A stretch of DNA of 64,000 nucleotides from Chrysaora quinquecirrha (Eukaryota; Cnidaria; Scyphozoa; Semaeostomeae; Pelagiidae). The position numbers and the translations under genes are program-made. Of the stretch, positions 45,101 through 56,789 are shown in pieces (the stretch's first letter is position 1; every line of letters begins with the position of its first letter). Under the pieces are notes generated by a model that was not told the DNA's origin, did not search any database, and saw only the letters and a program-made list of their open reading frames with translations. The stretch is from the NCBI GenBank assembly GCA_014526335.1, contig JACTAT010000013.1:3197987-3261986 (forward strand), given 5' to 3'.

Positions 45101-48100
45101 CGTCCTAAGTATCCAAATTATACATAGCGCCCTCCCTGGAAAGATTAGCGTGTCGAAACATGGACGTCTCCTAGCTAGTAAGCAATCTTTACTCGATGGT
45201 GTATTTGAGTTTGAAATAGAAATAGCAATGCTGACATTGATATCACGCGTGTACCCCCTGAAAAGACCAATTTACTAGACCAATGTACGACAAATGTCCT
45301 TTATACTGACTTATCCATCCAGGGGTTGGGCCAACGAGCTGGCTGCAGGCTTACTAATGACTGTAGGCAGTAACAGCGATATCTGAACCCGAAACCTTGA
45401 AACCTTTGGAATGCATTATGGCCGCACCAGTTCGTTCCTTTTTTAACAGACATTTAACTTTTACTGTTTGAAATGAGAAGCTTCTGTTTCAATTGATTTT
45501 TAGACATTTTATGAGACTGTCTCACAAGATTTCTTCAAAGCTGGTGGAACTTCATGTACTTCGCTTATCCGTAAATCGTGGGATATTATCAACGAATTCG
45601 GACAAACAGGTAGGTTAAAGCATACACAGATTAATGTCTAAATGACAAGTGGGCAGTATGAAGGACCGTTCACTTCTCGGAATTATCTCAGCAACAGAAT
45701 ATGAAATAGGATTCTGAAAACTGGCGACTAACAATCTGTTCATCAGATTCGGGGTTGTTTTTCGACAGAGAGCTCTGTTAAAAATTGATGGCTCGAGGTG
45801 TAGTTTTTACTTACCGTAAAAGCTCTATTTAGCCCCCGGAGGCTTATTTCATTTTGGAAGTTTTCGAGGGGGGACCTATTAGAGAGGGGGGCGAAATTCG
45901 TAGTTACTTAGTATTATAAGTGGTAATGAGACACAAATTCGGGATATCAAACACGACACCACTTATTTTCATTTAAATTTGTACATTTACTACTGAACTA
46001 TCGAGTGGCCAAAATAACAGGGGGTTTAATAGAGAGAGGGGCTTAATTCAAATTTTCACTTGAAAAGGGGGCTTAATAGAGATGAGGCTTATAAGAGGGG
46101 GCTTGATAGAGCTTTTACGGTAACTTCTGTTCAAAGTTGCTGTATCATAAGTATATGTACCCCAGGTGATTTTAATTGAATTTCTATTTTCTTTTAGCCG
46201 GTGGTCGTCAGTGGCTAAATTCTATTTTCAAACTTTGTCATCCGCTGCAGACTGCTGCTGATACAACTAGACTATCTGCCTGGCTATCAGCTGTTTGGTC
46301 AAATCTTGCCATGGGTATGTTCGTTTTGTTTTTTATCCAAATAATCAAAAGGCCGGTTCTTTTCAAATTTTGACTCTTCAGTTAACTCTATTGGCCTTTC
46401 TGCTATATCCCACAAACTGATTGGTGTTCAAAACCCAATTCCAATTCAGTTTCAGGTTCTGATTGCTGCATTTCGATCCGCATCTGGGTATAAATTCCGT
46501 CAATCGAATCGGTCTGTTACTGATGTTTATACTCTGAGGAGTGTCAGACGAAAGAAGCTTTGTCCAAAAATGCTTCCGCTGTTTCTCGCCGTTTTGAAAA
46601 TCATAATTACTATAATTATATTGAAATTAATACATTCGGCTAAAAACACGCACATAAAATGTGGGGGTGACAGCTATGATCAAGGTACCGGAGTACCGGC
46701 TGTTTCTCAAGCGTCCCGGTCAGCATTCATGAAAATGTACCAGTGTACCAGTTTACACATATGTGCATGTTTATGCCTTCAATTTTCCAAGCGTATTAGA
46801 TTGCGTTTATATCGTTCGGATCGAGTTTTAGCCTGTTGTACCGTGTACTGCGTGTTCTTTACCGGCGTACCGGGACGCTTTCACCCCCACTTAATCTCCT
46901 TTATTGAAACCCATTGGTGTTGTGGTGGAAGATGTTTTAATTAGAGGGATCAGAAATGATCTCGAAACTTCATATCTTTTTGGGATTAACTGATAACATT
47001 CCATTTTTTTCATTGCAGTCGACTATCCGTATCCCGCGTCATTCCTAGAGCCTCTTCCAGCATGGCCTATTAAGGTAAATCCCCATTCAACTTTGATCAC
47101 TTTCTCATTGATTTCATGACACATTTTCGCCAGCATGATGGATCGGTTACTTCTGATGTGAATGAAACAAAATAGCCAACATTAAACTGGGGAGAGGAGG
47201 GAAGGCTAGGTGGGGTAATAAGAAATTTAAACTAGATTTTTCAGAATTTTCTCGAATTGTTTGTGCATGATTGCAGCTAGACAAGACCTGGAAATATAAA
47301 ATGTTGCTTTTCAGACAAGGAGGAAATTTTAATAACAAAACTATGTCTACATTTCTACCTAATCTTTCTGTTTTTTATCGATGCTACTGTAGAACTTGAT
47401 ACAGAGACCTCGAAATGCATAAATCACAATCTGATGGTGATTTGCTGTCCCAGAGTCCAGCGACACAGCCATTTTTCTAACGGAGAACGTTGATCTCCCT
47501 CCTGGTGATCTTTGAGTGTCTGATAAAGGAATGGTAGTCTTTTCACGATGAAGTCTGCGAAAATATGCAGCTACAAATGCAAACGTAAAGCAGCTTTTTT
47601 GAAGTCTTTCTTTTGAATTGTTGTGTTTCATTGATTCATTGGGTCTTCAAAGTGCCCGCATAAAGCAAAATTTTCCGAATTGTAGCCCTTCAGTAATGAA
47701 ACTTGCAACTTGCGGAATAATAATGAGCGCTTTTGTAACATACTGCTTCATTTGACAAGTTGATTTTTGTTTGAAAATTCCTGTTTCTTTCGAGGAACTT
47801 ACTTTTATAATGTTGCTTTCTAGGCAGTGTGTACCCATCTTCAGAACCCCGAAGTAACGGGCGTCAATTTGCTCAGAAGCATTTCTTCTGCTGTAAATGT
47901 ATATGTTAATTATACTGGTACAGCAACTTGTTATAATACTGAAAGACAAGCGAAGAAGGCACTTGGTGATCGTGGCTGGGATTTTCAGGTACTCCTTCGT
48001 TTAAATGTGTTACTGTATTGACATGTAATGACCTCGACCTTGGTTGTGACGCTACCGTCGCTGGGCTCTAGCCTTGACTGCACCGATAACGAGTCAGCTG

Positions 48101-50603
48101 GATTAAAACACGACGCCACAGCACCTTCGTTATTTCGTCTAATTCAGAGATTCTAGTGTCATTATTATTTTTGTTACTAAGCAACAAGCATTTTCTGAAA
48201 TTTTCATGTTGAACATATCTATATATATAAAACAGAACTGTTTGTATGTATGTATGTATGTATATATGTTCGCATATAACTCAAGAACCACTCCACGGAC
48301 TGAAAAACAAAAGGTATCTTTGTAATCGGCATTATCCGGAGAGTGTCCTCGGCGAAAAAAATTTTCAAAAACGTTATGAATTAAAAGAATTCAAGATAAA
48401 TAGGTAGTAGAATGGAAATAAAAGCGACGGGATTCCGATTTCTTGAAGCCATGTTGACGTCAAATTAATCAACATGATGCTTATTAGTTTTACGATTCGC
48501 CTTAACAAAAATAGATTGATACAAGAAAAGATTAATCCGTCAAATTAAACATGTGAATGAATTGTATCTCAGAAACGTCTCCACTTTATTAAAGAAAAGT
48601 TGAAAAATTTCAACCCGGCATCGACGGGTACCAGGGCTAGTTAAAGTATATTTTACTTGAAGATATAACTATATTCATCTCTCTAGGCTTGCACAGAACA
48701 GATAATGCCCCTTTGTGCTGGTGGAGAAAATAACATATTTCCACCTTACCAGGTGAGTGAAGATCTAAAATAGTCACTGTCAAATCCATTTGAGAGAATT
48801 TCACCCATATGAGCTGCACGTCCAATATGACTACATTCGAAGTACCCGCCCCTGGGGAGCAGTACAGAAATAGCTTGCTTCTGCTTTTGCTTCAGTAGCT
48901 ATTTTGCCACTTTGGCATCCGGATAGAACGAGATGCCGGAAAATTAGGGGTGAATAAGCAAGGGGTTGGACGTAAGTTGTAATAAGGAGTTTGACAAATT
49001 AGGGGTTAGATTGGACATTGGCATGCTAGCAGGGACCTTGACAGCATGTTTGAACACTGGGCTTCACTTTCAGCCTGCTTACTTCTCATTTTGGGATTGG
49101 TTTTTTATCGTCTTGTCGTCCCCTTATCCTTCTCTAAAACATATTCAAAGTGTGTTTGCAGGCAAGGGTTTCACAGTAGTAGATTTTGTTTTGTTCAGCT
49201 CTTAGTTTCTGAAATAGCAAAAAATATGACCCAAGTCTCAGTCTGATGTTTCTTATGAAGGTTGTTCTTATAAAAAGTGTTGTGAGTATGATCAGAGGAT
49301 GGCCAGTGTACAGAATGCAATATAGAACGCCTGCTTTGCTTTCAATAGTGGGAACTACTATTGATATCATAGAGAAACGTTGTTATTTTCACATTAATTG
49401 GGGTGAACCTATGCTGAATTTAATTTACAATGGCATATAATAGCTTTGCAAGAAGAGGAACTGCGCACACTAGAAACGGGCGCTAATACTTGCTTTTTGC
49501 AGTATAGGTAGCAATTTTTTGAACGCAGCTATTCTTGCTTTAGTGGAATTTCGAAGCTTACGCGAAAGGCTGCTACAATCAGTGGGGTGTTACATCAAGG
49601 CAATACTGGGTTGAAAGCCAATATGGTGGAAAGAACCTTGCAGCTGCATCAAATATAGTTTTCAGGTACGAATGTAATGTAGACACTGCCATATTCATTT
49701 AGCCTGTTATTTTCATACTGTAATTGTCTAGCAAATTCATTTCGTGCTGCGCTCATCCTTATGTTTCTTTCATTCCTCAGCATTCGTATTTCTTACTGTA
49801 TTCGTCAGCATTCTTATTTCGTACTTTATTCGTCAGCATTCGTATTTCATATTGTATTTGTCAACATTCTTAATTCGTATACTGTTTTCGTCAACTTGGC
49901 CATTTTTTATTGTATTCTCCAGCATTGTCATTGCATACTGTATTTGTCATACTGTATTCGTCAGCATTTTCTTTTCATACTGTATTGATATTGATCAGAA
50001 TTTCTTTCTATTTCATACTGTATTCGTCAGCCTTCTTCTCATTTGGTACTGTATTCGTTAGCTTGTTCATTTCTTATTTTATTCTCTCCAGCATTCTCAT
50101 TTCATACTGTATTCGTCAGCATTCTTAATTCGTACTATTCGTGCTGTATTCGTCATCTTATTCATTTCTTATCGCATTCATCAGCTTGTTTATTTTTATT
50201 GTATTCTCAAGCATTGTCATATCATACTGTATTTGTCAGCATATCTATTTCATGCTGCATTCGTCAGCATTTTCTTTTCATACTGTATTTGTCAGCGTAT
50301 CTATTTCATGCTGTATTCGTCAGCATTTTCTTTTCATGCTGTATTCGTAAGCATATCTATTTCATATTGTATTCGTCAGCATTTTCATTTCGTTCTAGTA
50401 ATGGCAATTTGGATCCATGGTCAGGCCTTGGTGTGCTGAAATCTCCCTCACCAAGCATCGTCACGATTATGATCGATCAAGGTGCTCATCATTTAGATTT
50501 GAGAAAAAAGAACCCACTTGATCCAGAATCTGTTATCAAAGCACGCGAAATCGAAAAAGAAAATATCAAACTATGGATTTCTAAGAAAGAAAAAGAATTC
50601 TGA
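42184..50603 (+). CDS. PRCP: Lysosomal Pro-X carboxypeptidase (peptidase S28)
   Basis: Serine carboxypeptidase that removes a C-terminal residue after proline in lysosomes or outside the cell. Fourteen exons, all GT-AG and in phase: 42184-42369, 42475-42615, 43067-43168, 43495-43569, 43668-43725, 44256-44304, 44515-44569, 45504-45609, 46198-46314, 47019-47074, 47824-47988, 48687-48752, 49544-49665, 50399-50603. Total 500 aa, against 496 in human. Signal peptide VYFRVVFLLGTFALCFG; YTGNEGDIEWFCNNTGFMW; VFAEHRYYGKSLP; nucleophile Ser in AFGGSYGG, followed by MLAAWFRIKYP; QACTEQIMPLCAGGENN; Asp in FSNGNLDPWSG; His in QGAHHLDLR. These are closer to PRCP than to DPP7. An in-frame ATG at 42130 would add 18 residues; 42184 is chosen because it puts the signal peptide at the N-terminus. 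Confidence 0.95.
43735..44235. repeat. (TTGTCA/TTATTG)n low-complexity repeat
   Basis: About 500 bp of TTGTCATTGTTATTGTCATT-type hexanucleotide repeats filling most of PRCP intron 5. It gives spurious ORFs on both strands (Cys/His- or Met/Thr-rich). Confidence 0.95.
45811..46123. mobile_element. MITE with TTACCGTAAAAGCTCTAT ends
   Basis: 313 bp in PRCP intron 8. Left end TTACCGTAAAAGCTCTATTT then AGCCCCCGG, right end GGGGGCTTGATAGAGC then TTTTACGGTAA. Interior repeats of AGGGGGGCTTAATAGAGA. A degraded relative (TTAAGCCCCCGTCTCTATAA) occurs near 61110-61490 in the alpha2/delta intron. Confidence 0.85.
48218..48640 (+). mobile_element. Non-autonomous Helitron
   Basis: 423 bp in PRCP intron 11. 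It begins TCTATATATATAAAAC and ends CTAG, lies between A (48217) and T (48641) as Helitrons do, and has a GC-rich hairpin ACCCG/CGGGT at 48613-48629, 11 nt before the 3' end. A TATG microsatellite lies near the 5' end. No Rep/helicase coding. Confidence 0.8.
49054..49282. mobile_element. MITE-B copy 2, 5' terminus missing
   Basis: About 230 bp in PRCP intron 12, sharing interior (CAGCCTGCTTACTTCTC, GGCAAGGGTTTCAC, TTCTTATGAAGGTTGTTC) and the right end GTTCTTATAAAAAGTGTT with the copy at 8402-8655. Confidence 0.65.
49735..50396. repeat. 28-bp minisatellite in the last PRCP intron
   Basis: About 23 imperfect units of CATACTGTATTCGTCAGCAT plus TTTCTTTT or TCTCATTT. The array runs to the 3' splice acceptor of PRCP exon 14 (AG at 50397-50398), so the pyrimidine tract and acceptor (TTTCATTTCGTTCTAG) are made from repeat sequence. 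Since 28 is not a multiple of three, chance ORFs run in all frames. Confidence 0.95.
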
Positions 50604-51123
50604 GGTATTACTTGCAGCTTTCGATTTTTCAATTGTCGGAAAGTTGGCCCAATGCAGTATAATATGAAGTATGAGAAATAGCTCCATAATTTCGAAAAGA
50701 CAAATGTTTTTACATCGATTCATCGATTTACTAAATAAACTGTTAAAGTAGGGCAAATCTTTTGAAATTGTAAGTGTTGGTAGATGATTCTGTGTAGTTT
50801 TAACTGTTTTATCGAATTTGAACGTTTCTTCGTATTGTTGTGTGCTTAATGCTCTCAATAATCCTATCACACAGTAATTTCAAATTAGCCTCCATAGACT
50901 ATTAGACAATTTACAGACGTCTATGCTCCATTTCAAGTTACCCAAATTTAGGCACTTTGCATTTTGATGATTTTAACCCTCAAAATCAGGAGTGGTAGTT
51001 ACAATCCTCGCCAAAAAGGCTGGGACACTTCGAACTTTTGTAAAATTCTCGCTCTAAAGACGCATACCCCCCTCCCCCCGACTCAATGTTGGTGAAATCG
51101 ATGTTGACAGTGGTCCCAACATT
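50604..51123. other. PRCP 3' flank, no further gene
   Basis: PRCP 3' untranslated region with ACTAAATAAACTG near 50730 as a possible polyadenylation site. No other gene recognised before the LTR element. Confidence 0.4.
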
Positions 51124-52982
51124 TGTAGCCGGGATCGTTCGTAGCAGAAGGATCTTTAGCTGCTGCTCTGCTGCTTGAGTTTCACGTGCGCGCAGAGAAC
51201 ACACGGAGTCAGACGACATTTGAGAGACGATTCTCTATCATGTCTGATCAACTGACTTTACACATGCTTCGTACTGACAGCGTACTGACTGTGTACTGAC
51301 TTTTTACTGACTTCTTACTGACTGACTACTTATTTACAGAGTTTCTAAGTTATAGTATTTACAAGTCACATGATCTATTGCGCAGTTAGAAATTATACAT
51401 GCAACTATGTTCTAACAGAAAGTTCTAGTTATTATGACGTACAAATACTTACGTAAATAGATAGAAGGTATAGAAAGATCATAACGTGCAAGAAGACATA
51501 TTTTACATTTACATGAAGTAGCTGTTCCTACTACAGACTTCCCCTTCTTGAATAAAAAAAGGGCGAAGCACTTTTTTTTACGACCCTAAGATGGAGGGAA
51601 CATTTTCTCGAAATAAACATTACAAAGATTGAGATAAATCGTCTACATTTTATTTTTAATTCGACACAAAACGTGAAAAGATAACATAAAAAGCTAAATG
51701 CAAATTCAAAAGGCTATTGTCAAAGAATACAATAGGGAAACATATTACGTCATCTGGGGCACATGACAAACGAATTGCCCTGAATGCGGAACTGAAATTG
51801 CAAGATGCACAGGCATGCACGACTACGATGACGCAGTAGCAAAATGCTAGGATTTGCTTATCCGAAAGCTAATTTTTGGGGGAATTTTACAAAACGAAAT
51901 CTTATGCAATTAAAAGTGCAAAATAAACCTTAAAAACGACAGTCCGATAGATCCTATAAAACTTGCTACGAAAAACGACAAATCAACAGAGACAGATTAT
52001 TAAAACCGAAACGGTTACCTCTAAATTGGCTACGTTCAAAATGTTCATAATTCAAATTTCTTGTTTTCGACGATGAAAAGTCCATAAGTTCGTATTCATA
52101 AGTTCATCAAATCAAGAAGTTCAAAGGCTTGAAAATCGATCACATCTGGGTTTGTCGATAGGATGACCCAAAACCTTGCAGTGACACACAACGGCATGAA
52201 GATAAATGGCCAAGCGCTTTTTATTCAGAGGAGAAGCACGGCAAACCTCGACAAGAGCTTTAGGATGAACTCTGAGAACCAAAATCATTTGAGCTTTTAA
52301 AAGGATACTCGCAACCTGAACATACCGTTGGCTGCAGCAAATTGATGATGACTGCAGAAATGCAATCATGACGTATCGACGAGATTTTTTTTAGAGGATA
52401 AGCTGTGAGAACCTCAGAATACCTTTGAATGAATATTAGGAGCCAAATACCTTTTTTGAGGACTTGAAAATTGTCTGTTGATAAATTTTCTATTCTATTA
52501 GAAGTAGAACAAACCGGATTCTCCACCATTTGTAGCCGGTGGAACACCAACATGCATTCTACAAACCGGATTCTCCACCATTTGTAAGGATCGTTCGTAG
52601 CAGAAGGATCTTTAGCTGCTGCTTGAGTTTTACGTGCGCGCAGAGAACACACGGAGTCAGACGACATTTGAGAGACGATTCTCTATCATGTCTGATCAAC
52701 TGACTTTACACATACTTCGTACTGACAGCGTACTGACTGTGTACTGACTTCTTACTGACTTCTACTGACTGACTACTTATTTACAGAGTTTCTAAGTTAT
52801 AGTATTTACAAGTCACATGATCTATTGCGCAGTTAGAAATTATACATGCAACTATGTTCTAACAGAAAGTTCTAGTTATTATGACGTACAAATACTTACG
52901 TAAATAGATAGAAGGTATAGAAAGATCATAACGTGCAAGAAGACATATGTTACATTTACATGAAGTAGCTGTTCCTACTACA
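51124..52982 (-). mobile_element. Non-autonomous LTR retrotransposon (TRIM/LARD-like)
   Basis: Two direct repeats of about 400 bp, 51124-51535 and 52583-52982, are very similar over their length (ACACACGGAGTCAGACGACA, CTACTTATTTACAGAG and so on) and have TG...CA termini (TGTAG / CTACA; one end drifted to TGTAAG). Read on the minus strand, the 5' LTR is followed after two bases by TGGTGGAGAATCCGG (52580-52566), which fits a tRNA primer-binding site. The 3' LTR is preceded by a purine tract AAGAAGGGGAAG (51550-51536 region). The internal 1.05 kb has no gag-pol similarity. No target duplication was evident. Confidence 0.85.
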
Positions 52983-53034
52983 CTTTGATATAATGTCCTC
53001 TCTTAAAGTGTTGCATATCTTTACCAATGCTTTC

Positions 53035-54336
53035 TTAAAGTGATGTGTATGCTAGAGAAATAGCAGCAGCTACCAATGCCATGAAAATTCCTTTGTAAAC
53101 ACCGCTCTCACGACTGAAGTTACAGAGGTTTTGGTTGCAGCAGTTGAGCTAAAAACAGAGAAAAATGAAAAATCAAACGACTTAGCAAAGCTTAAATTTA
53201 GGGTAACACAATGTTTTATCGTTTGGCCAGGACCTAAGGAATACTGAAAGTGGAAACCATCAAGGGATAAATCGAGGAAAAATGTCGTGACTTTGCTTTA
53301 CCTGGCAAGAGCTAGTGTTGTTGCACATAGAACTTGTTGTACACATATGTGAACTGACGCAACCAGCAGCAAATGTTGAATGCCCACCAACAGAGTATTT
53401 CTTTTCAACTTTGAAACATCGTGGATCTGCATTCGGAATAACTGGGCAAGATGATGCGGTCTTTATTTTGGCACAATCTTCCATTGATTTGCTACTAGAA
53501 CATACATAGCACTGTAAACCGCTACCTGAGGATAGGAAAAAAGCAATTTAACACACCATTACATAGTTTGTCAGAATGTTGCACAAATATGTGGGTATCA
53601 ACCCAGGGTCACTGATCTTAGAAATTTTGATACAAGGAACGCTGTGAACCGTGCGGAACGTCTGAAGATTGATATGAAAAGCGGGAATGCCTTTGAAGTT
53701 CGGGCGCCACGTTCCTAAACAAAGTCAGGTCCGAGTACCCCTCGGGGTACTTACGGTACTGTACAGTTGGCCTCTGCTTTTGGGTTTTGATTAAATAAAA
53801 GGGACACCATGGGTCAAAATGGGTGAAACACGGTGATGCACAGAAATGTGCATGAGGGGTGGGTGGTAAGGCATCAAATCAGTCACGGGGCGTGGGCGCA
53901 AAGCTCCCATTGAAAGTCGGAAAAACGGAAAATATGTCAAACTGTAAAATTCAGAAACTTCACTTTACGGTACTCTGCATCAAATTCAGAAGCGAAAAAT
54001 CGCGAAAAATTGTACAATTGATCTGATGCTGGTGCGAGGTCCGAAATCTCCGTCCAGGATTTTCAGCATGGCATCCTTTGGTTTAATTTATGGCATTAGG
54101 CGGCATTGGCATTGTACACTGATACACTGCCTTCGGTCAACCAGGCCAAACTACTGTAAGGGCACATTGAGTGAATGGGCCTATACCTACTTCTCCATAC
54201 CACATAGAAAATTGTAAAGTTAAAGATGATACAGCTCTAATCAAATATAAAAATTTAAAACGTTTTTTAACTCACATATACCAAGTTGAAGAAATGCTAA
54301 AGCAAGTAAACAAAATAAATGCTTCAGTTTTCCCAT
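53035..54336 (-). CDS. Ly6/uPAR-domain (three-finger) GPI-anchored surface protein
   Basis: Three exons: 54336-54282 (signal peptide GKLKHLFCLLALAFLQLG), 53525-53302 and 53148-53035; junctions GT-AG, phases 1 and 0; 130 aa. The mature protein starts GLQCYVCSS, the usual LxCxxC opening of the Ly6/uPAR fold. It continues with SSCPVIPNADPRCFKV, TFAAGCVSSHMC and TSSCQ, and closes with LNCCNQNLCN, the diagnostic CCxxxxCN. The tail ends with a hydrophobic stretch (IFMALVAAAISLAY) typical of GPI-anchor attachment. This family is mostly cell-surface and extracellular proteins; the fold alone does not tell the ligand. A paralogue lies upstream at 55524-56760. Confident on family, no specific orthologue recognised. 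Confidence 0.88.
53200..53236. mobile_element. MITE-A right-end relic
   Basis: ACACAATGTTTTATCGTTTGG followed by CCAGGACC is the terminal segment of MITE-A, in the intron between the last two Ly6 exons. Confidence 0.5.
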
Positions 54337-54782
54337 GCCTGCTTTTGGTATGAAACTATGGTAGTTGAACAGAATTCAAGTCCTTCTTGGGCAAGTTTCT
54401 AAACTCTAAACTCTGTTCTTCAGACTTTCCTCTCAGAAGCGAAGGCAACACAGCTCCCTTCTTGGCTGGTTTTTTTTGGCTTTCAGAATCTTTTCCTTTT
54501 CATCGAATTACCCAGAAAATTGTCTATAAAAAGACTCTGCCCTCGTTGTAAACATTTTTCTGTGTCGTTTGCCCATAATCCGGAAGTAAATAACAATGGT
54601 TCCCTGTGGAGAGGTATAAAATTTCGTACTCAAAATAAAAAGTCTTGCCAAGAAGTTCGTGTAAACACTATTATAGACCTTTTATATAGTTGTTAATTCA
54701 ATTTAATTGTTCCTACGCCTTACGTGAACAAAACTTGAGCGATATGTTTGCACGCACATGTGTATAATTAGCTAACTTTATT

Positions 54783-54846
54783 GACCAAACGATCAAACAT
54801 TTGTTTGTCAAACATTTAAAATTTGCTTATCAAGCAATATTTTTGC
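54783..54846. mobile_element. MITE-A left-end fragment
   Basis: GACCAAACGATCAAACATTTG to TTGCTTATCAAGCAATATT; the left arm only, upstream of the first Ly6 gene. Confidence 0.6.
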
Positions 54847-55101
54847 TTCCGAATTGCGATGAACAGCGGAAATATTTTCGGGCATACTTAAAAGCGTTTT
54901 TCATCTGACACTCAGAGTATGAACGTCAGAAACAGACCGAAACAATAACTTAAGGTGGAATTTGGCTTTACCCAGATGCGGCTCAAAATGCACCAATCAG
55001 AAAGAGAAGTAAACTAGGCATTGTGTTTTATACACCAATCAGCATGCGGGATTCAGCGGCAAGACCACAACAGTACGCAGAAAATACCACCACAGTAGTG
55101 C

Positions 55102-55289
55102 GTAGACTTACTACATGAGTCGTAGTTTTCGCTGCTTTCATCTCAATTCAATTCATTCAGAAAAATGTAAAATCAAAAAATAGTTCTTGCTGTTGTTAAT
55201 GGCGGCAGCTCGAACAACTAGCAGGATGAGCGGGTTGTGTTGCGCAGGGGGCTGGAGGCGAATCTACAACTTTTGCCGTGAGTCTAAGT
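55102..55289. mobile_element. MITE-C copy 4
   Basis: Left end GTAGACTTACTACATGAGTC then GTAGTTTTCGCTG, right end GTGAGTCTAAGTAGTGCGT; inverted but diverged. Non-coding. Confidence 0.5.
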
Positions 55290-55523
55290 AGTGCGTATAG
55301 ATTCGCTAGCGTAACCCACGTAACCCACGTGAGCTTAGTTCGAAATAAATGCCGAAAAGTTTGGCGAATCCAGTTCTAATTTTTTCGCTAGTATTACAGG
55401 GTTAAAAGCAAAAGATAAAGACAAATTATTCGATTACAGTATCCTTGAATCAATTGTTTTAATTATATTCTCGATCATAACGTTCTCAGTCTTGAAGAGC
55501 TGCATCATGCATAGGTCTTCACT

Positions 55524-56760
55524 TTACCAAAGAGTTGAGTACAGCAGTGCAATAGCAGCAGCCATCAATGCTGTGTATACTCCTTTGCGAACACTGTTTC
55601 CACGGTTGCAGAGATTTGAGTTGCAGCAGGTGATCTGCAAGCAAGAAAATTAAAGTTCAAAAGACAGACCCCGTTTACACTAGCAAGGATCGAAGTAGAT
55701 CCGTACCCAAAATAGAATAGATAGATTTGAGTTAACACTAGATCTGCAATCTTTACTCGTTTGGGATTGTTTCCGATCCCAAGGTTCACTCTTGTGAATC
55801 CGTTCCCATTCATGTCCAGTGTAGTCTAAACGGCTTGAACCGATCCAAGCAGGTACACTCCGAATACGAGGCATGGAAGTTTCTCTTTACGAGGTCATGC
55901 TATGATGCTATAATGGTATGGTGTTGTTCGTGCCTAAAACTCAAAAGCAGTGCGGTGGATCTGGTTGGATCCGTCCTAAGTGTAAGGTAGACTTTATAAG
56001 GCGCTATTTATATCCAATTTGATTAATTTAATCCAAGCATAAAAGCGAAATGAGAGCAACGTTGACTTTATATGTAGTTGGTGTTGCGCCGAACTTAATT
56101 CAAAGTGGAATTGTGGGTTTTTTTCCTGAAAATGAGGCTCCAAAGGCGCGAGTTTAAATTTAAAATGACTGCAATAAATGCAGTAAATCGGTTTCGATCA
56201 AAACACAACCTTAAAGCGGCCTTATACACGTTTTTTTTATAAGGAACCTTTGGTCTGAGTTGAGGCTTGAGTTCCTTAATTTTTCAACAAAATGAGGCTG
56301 AAAGTTCCTTATACTGTTCCTTGTCGTGGGATATGTATAAATACTAATTTTTGCAACAAATTCATAGAAACTATTCTTCATTTCTAATTTTAAGTATAAA
56401 TGGAGCCTTTTGGGGAAGAACGATGGGAAATATATTGTACTTCTGTTCTTTTTTCGTACAAACCGTCTTGTTCTTTAAAAAAGAGTTTCTTAGTTTTTCA
56501 TCTGAGCCTCGACAGTTCTCCACAGATCCTAAATTGGATCTGTCCAATTTGGGCCGTGGTAGTGTAAATGGGGTCTGCGTAATAAAGAGGCGTAATGTTT
56601 CCTTTACCTGGCATGAGCTAGCTTGGTTGCACGTATTGCCTGAGCTTGTTGAACACATGTTAGAGCTAAAGCAGCCGGCAGTATAGCTTGATATTCCAGT
56701 CGGTCCGTCTATCTTATAAACCTTGTAACATCTCGGATCATACACAGAAGATGACAAGGG
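55524..56760 (-). CDS. Second Ly6/uPAR-type protein gene, N-terminal part not found
   Basis: Paralogue of the neighbouring Ly6 gene. The last exon 55634-55524 encodes ITCCNSNLCNRGNSVRK and a hydrophobic GPI-type tail (ALMAAAIALLYSTLW). The preceding exon runs from donor 56608 up to about 56757 with SSSVYDPRCYKVYKIDG, SYTAGCFSSNMC and NQASSCQ. Upstream in that frame there is a TAA (about 56786), and the opening LxCYxC part expected of the domain is absent, as is a signal-peptide exon. Either the exon is split by another intron with the first half further upstream, or this copy is truncated and non-functional. Phase and layout of the last exon match the complete paralogue. Confidence 0.65.
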
Positions 56761-56789
56761 TCCAGTGGCCCTCCAGTGTTAGATCTAAA

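Noticed and set aside
50043..50603. 186-codon ORF taken as one gene
   Set aside because: Its first two thirds is 28-bp minisatellite; only 50399-50603 is real, as the last PRCP exon.
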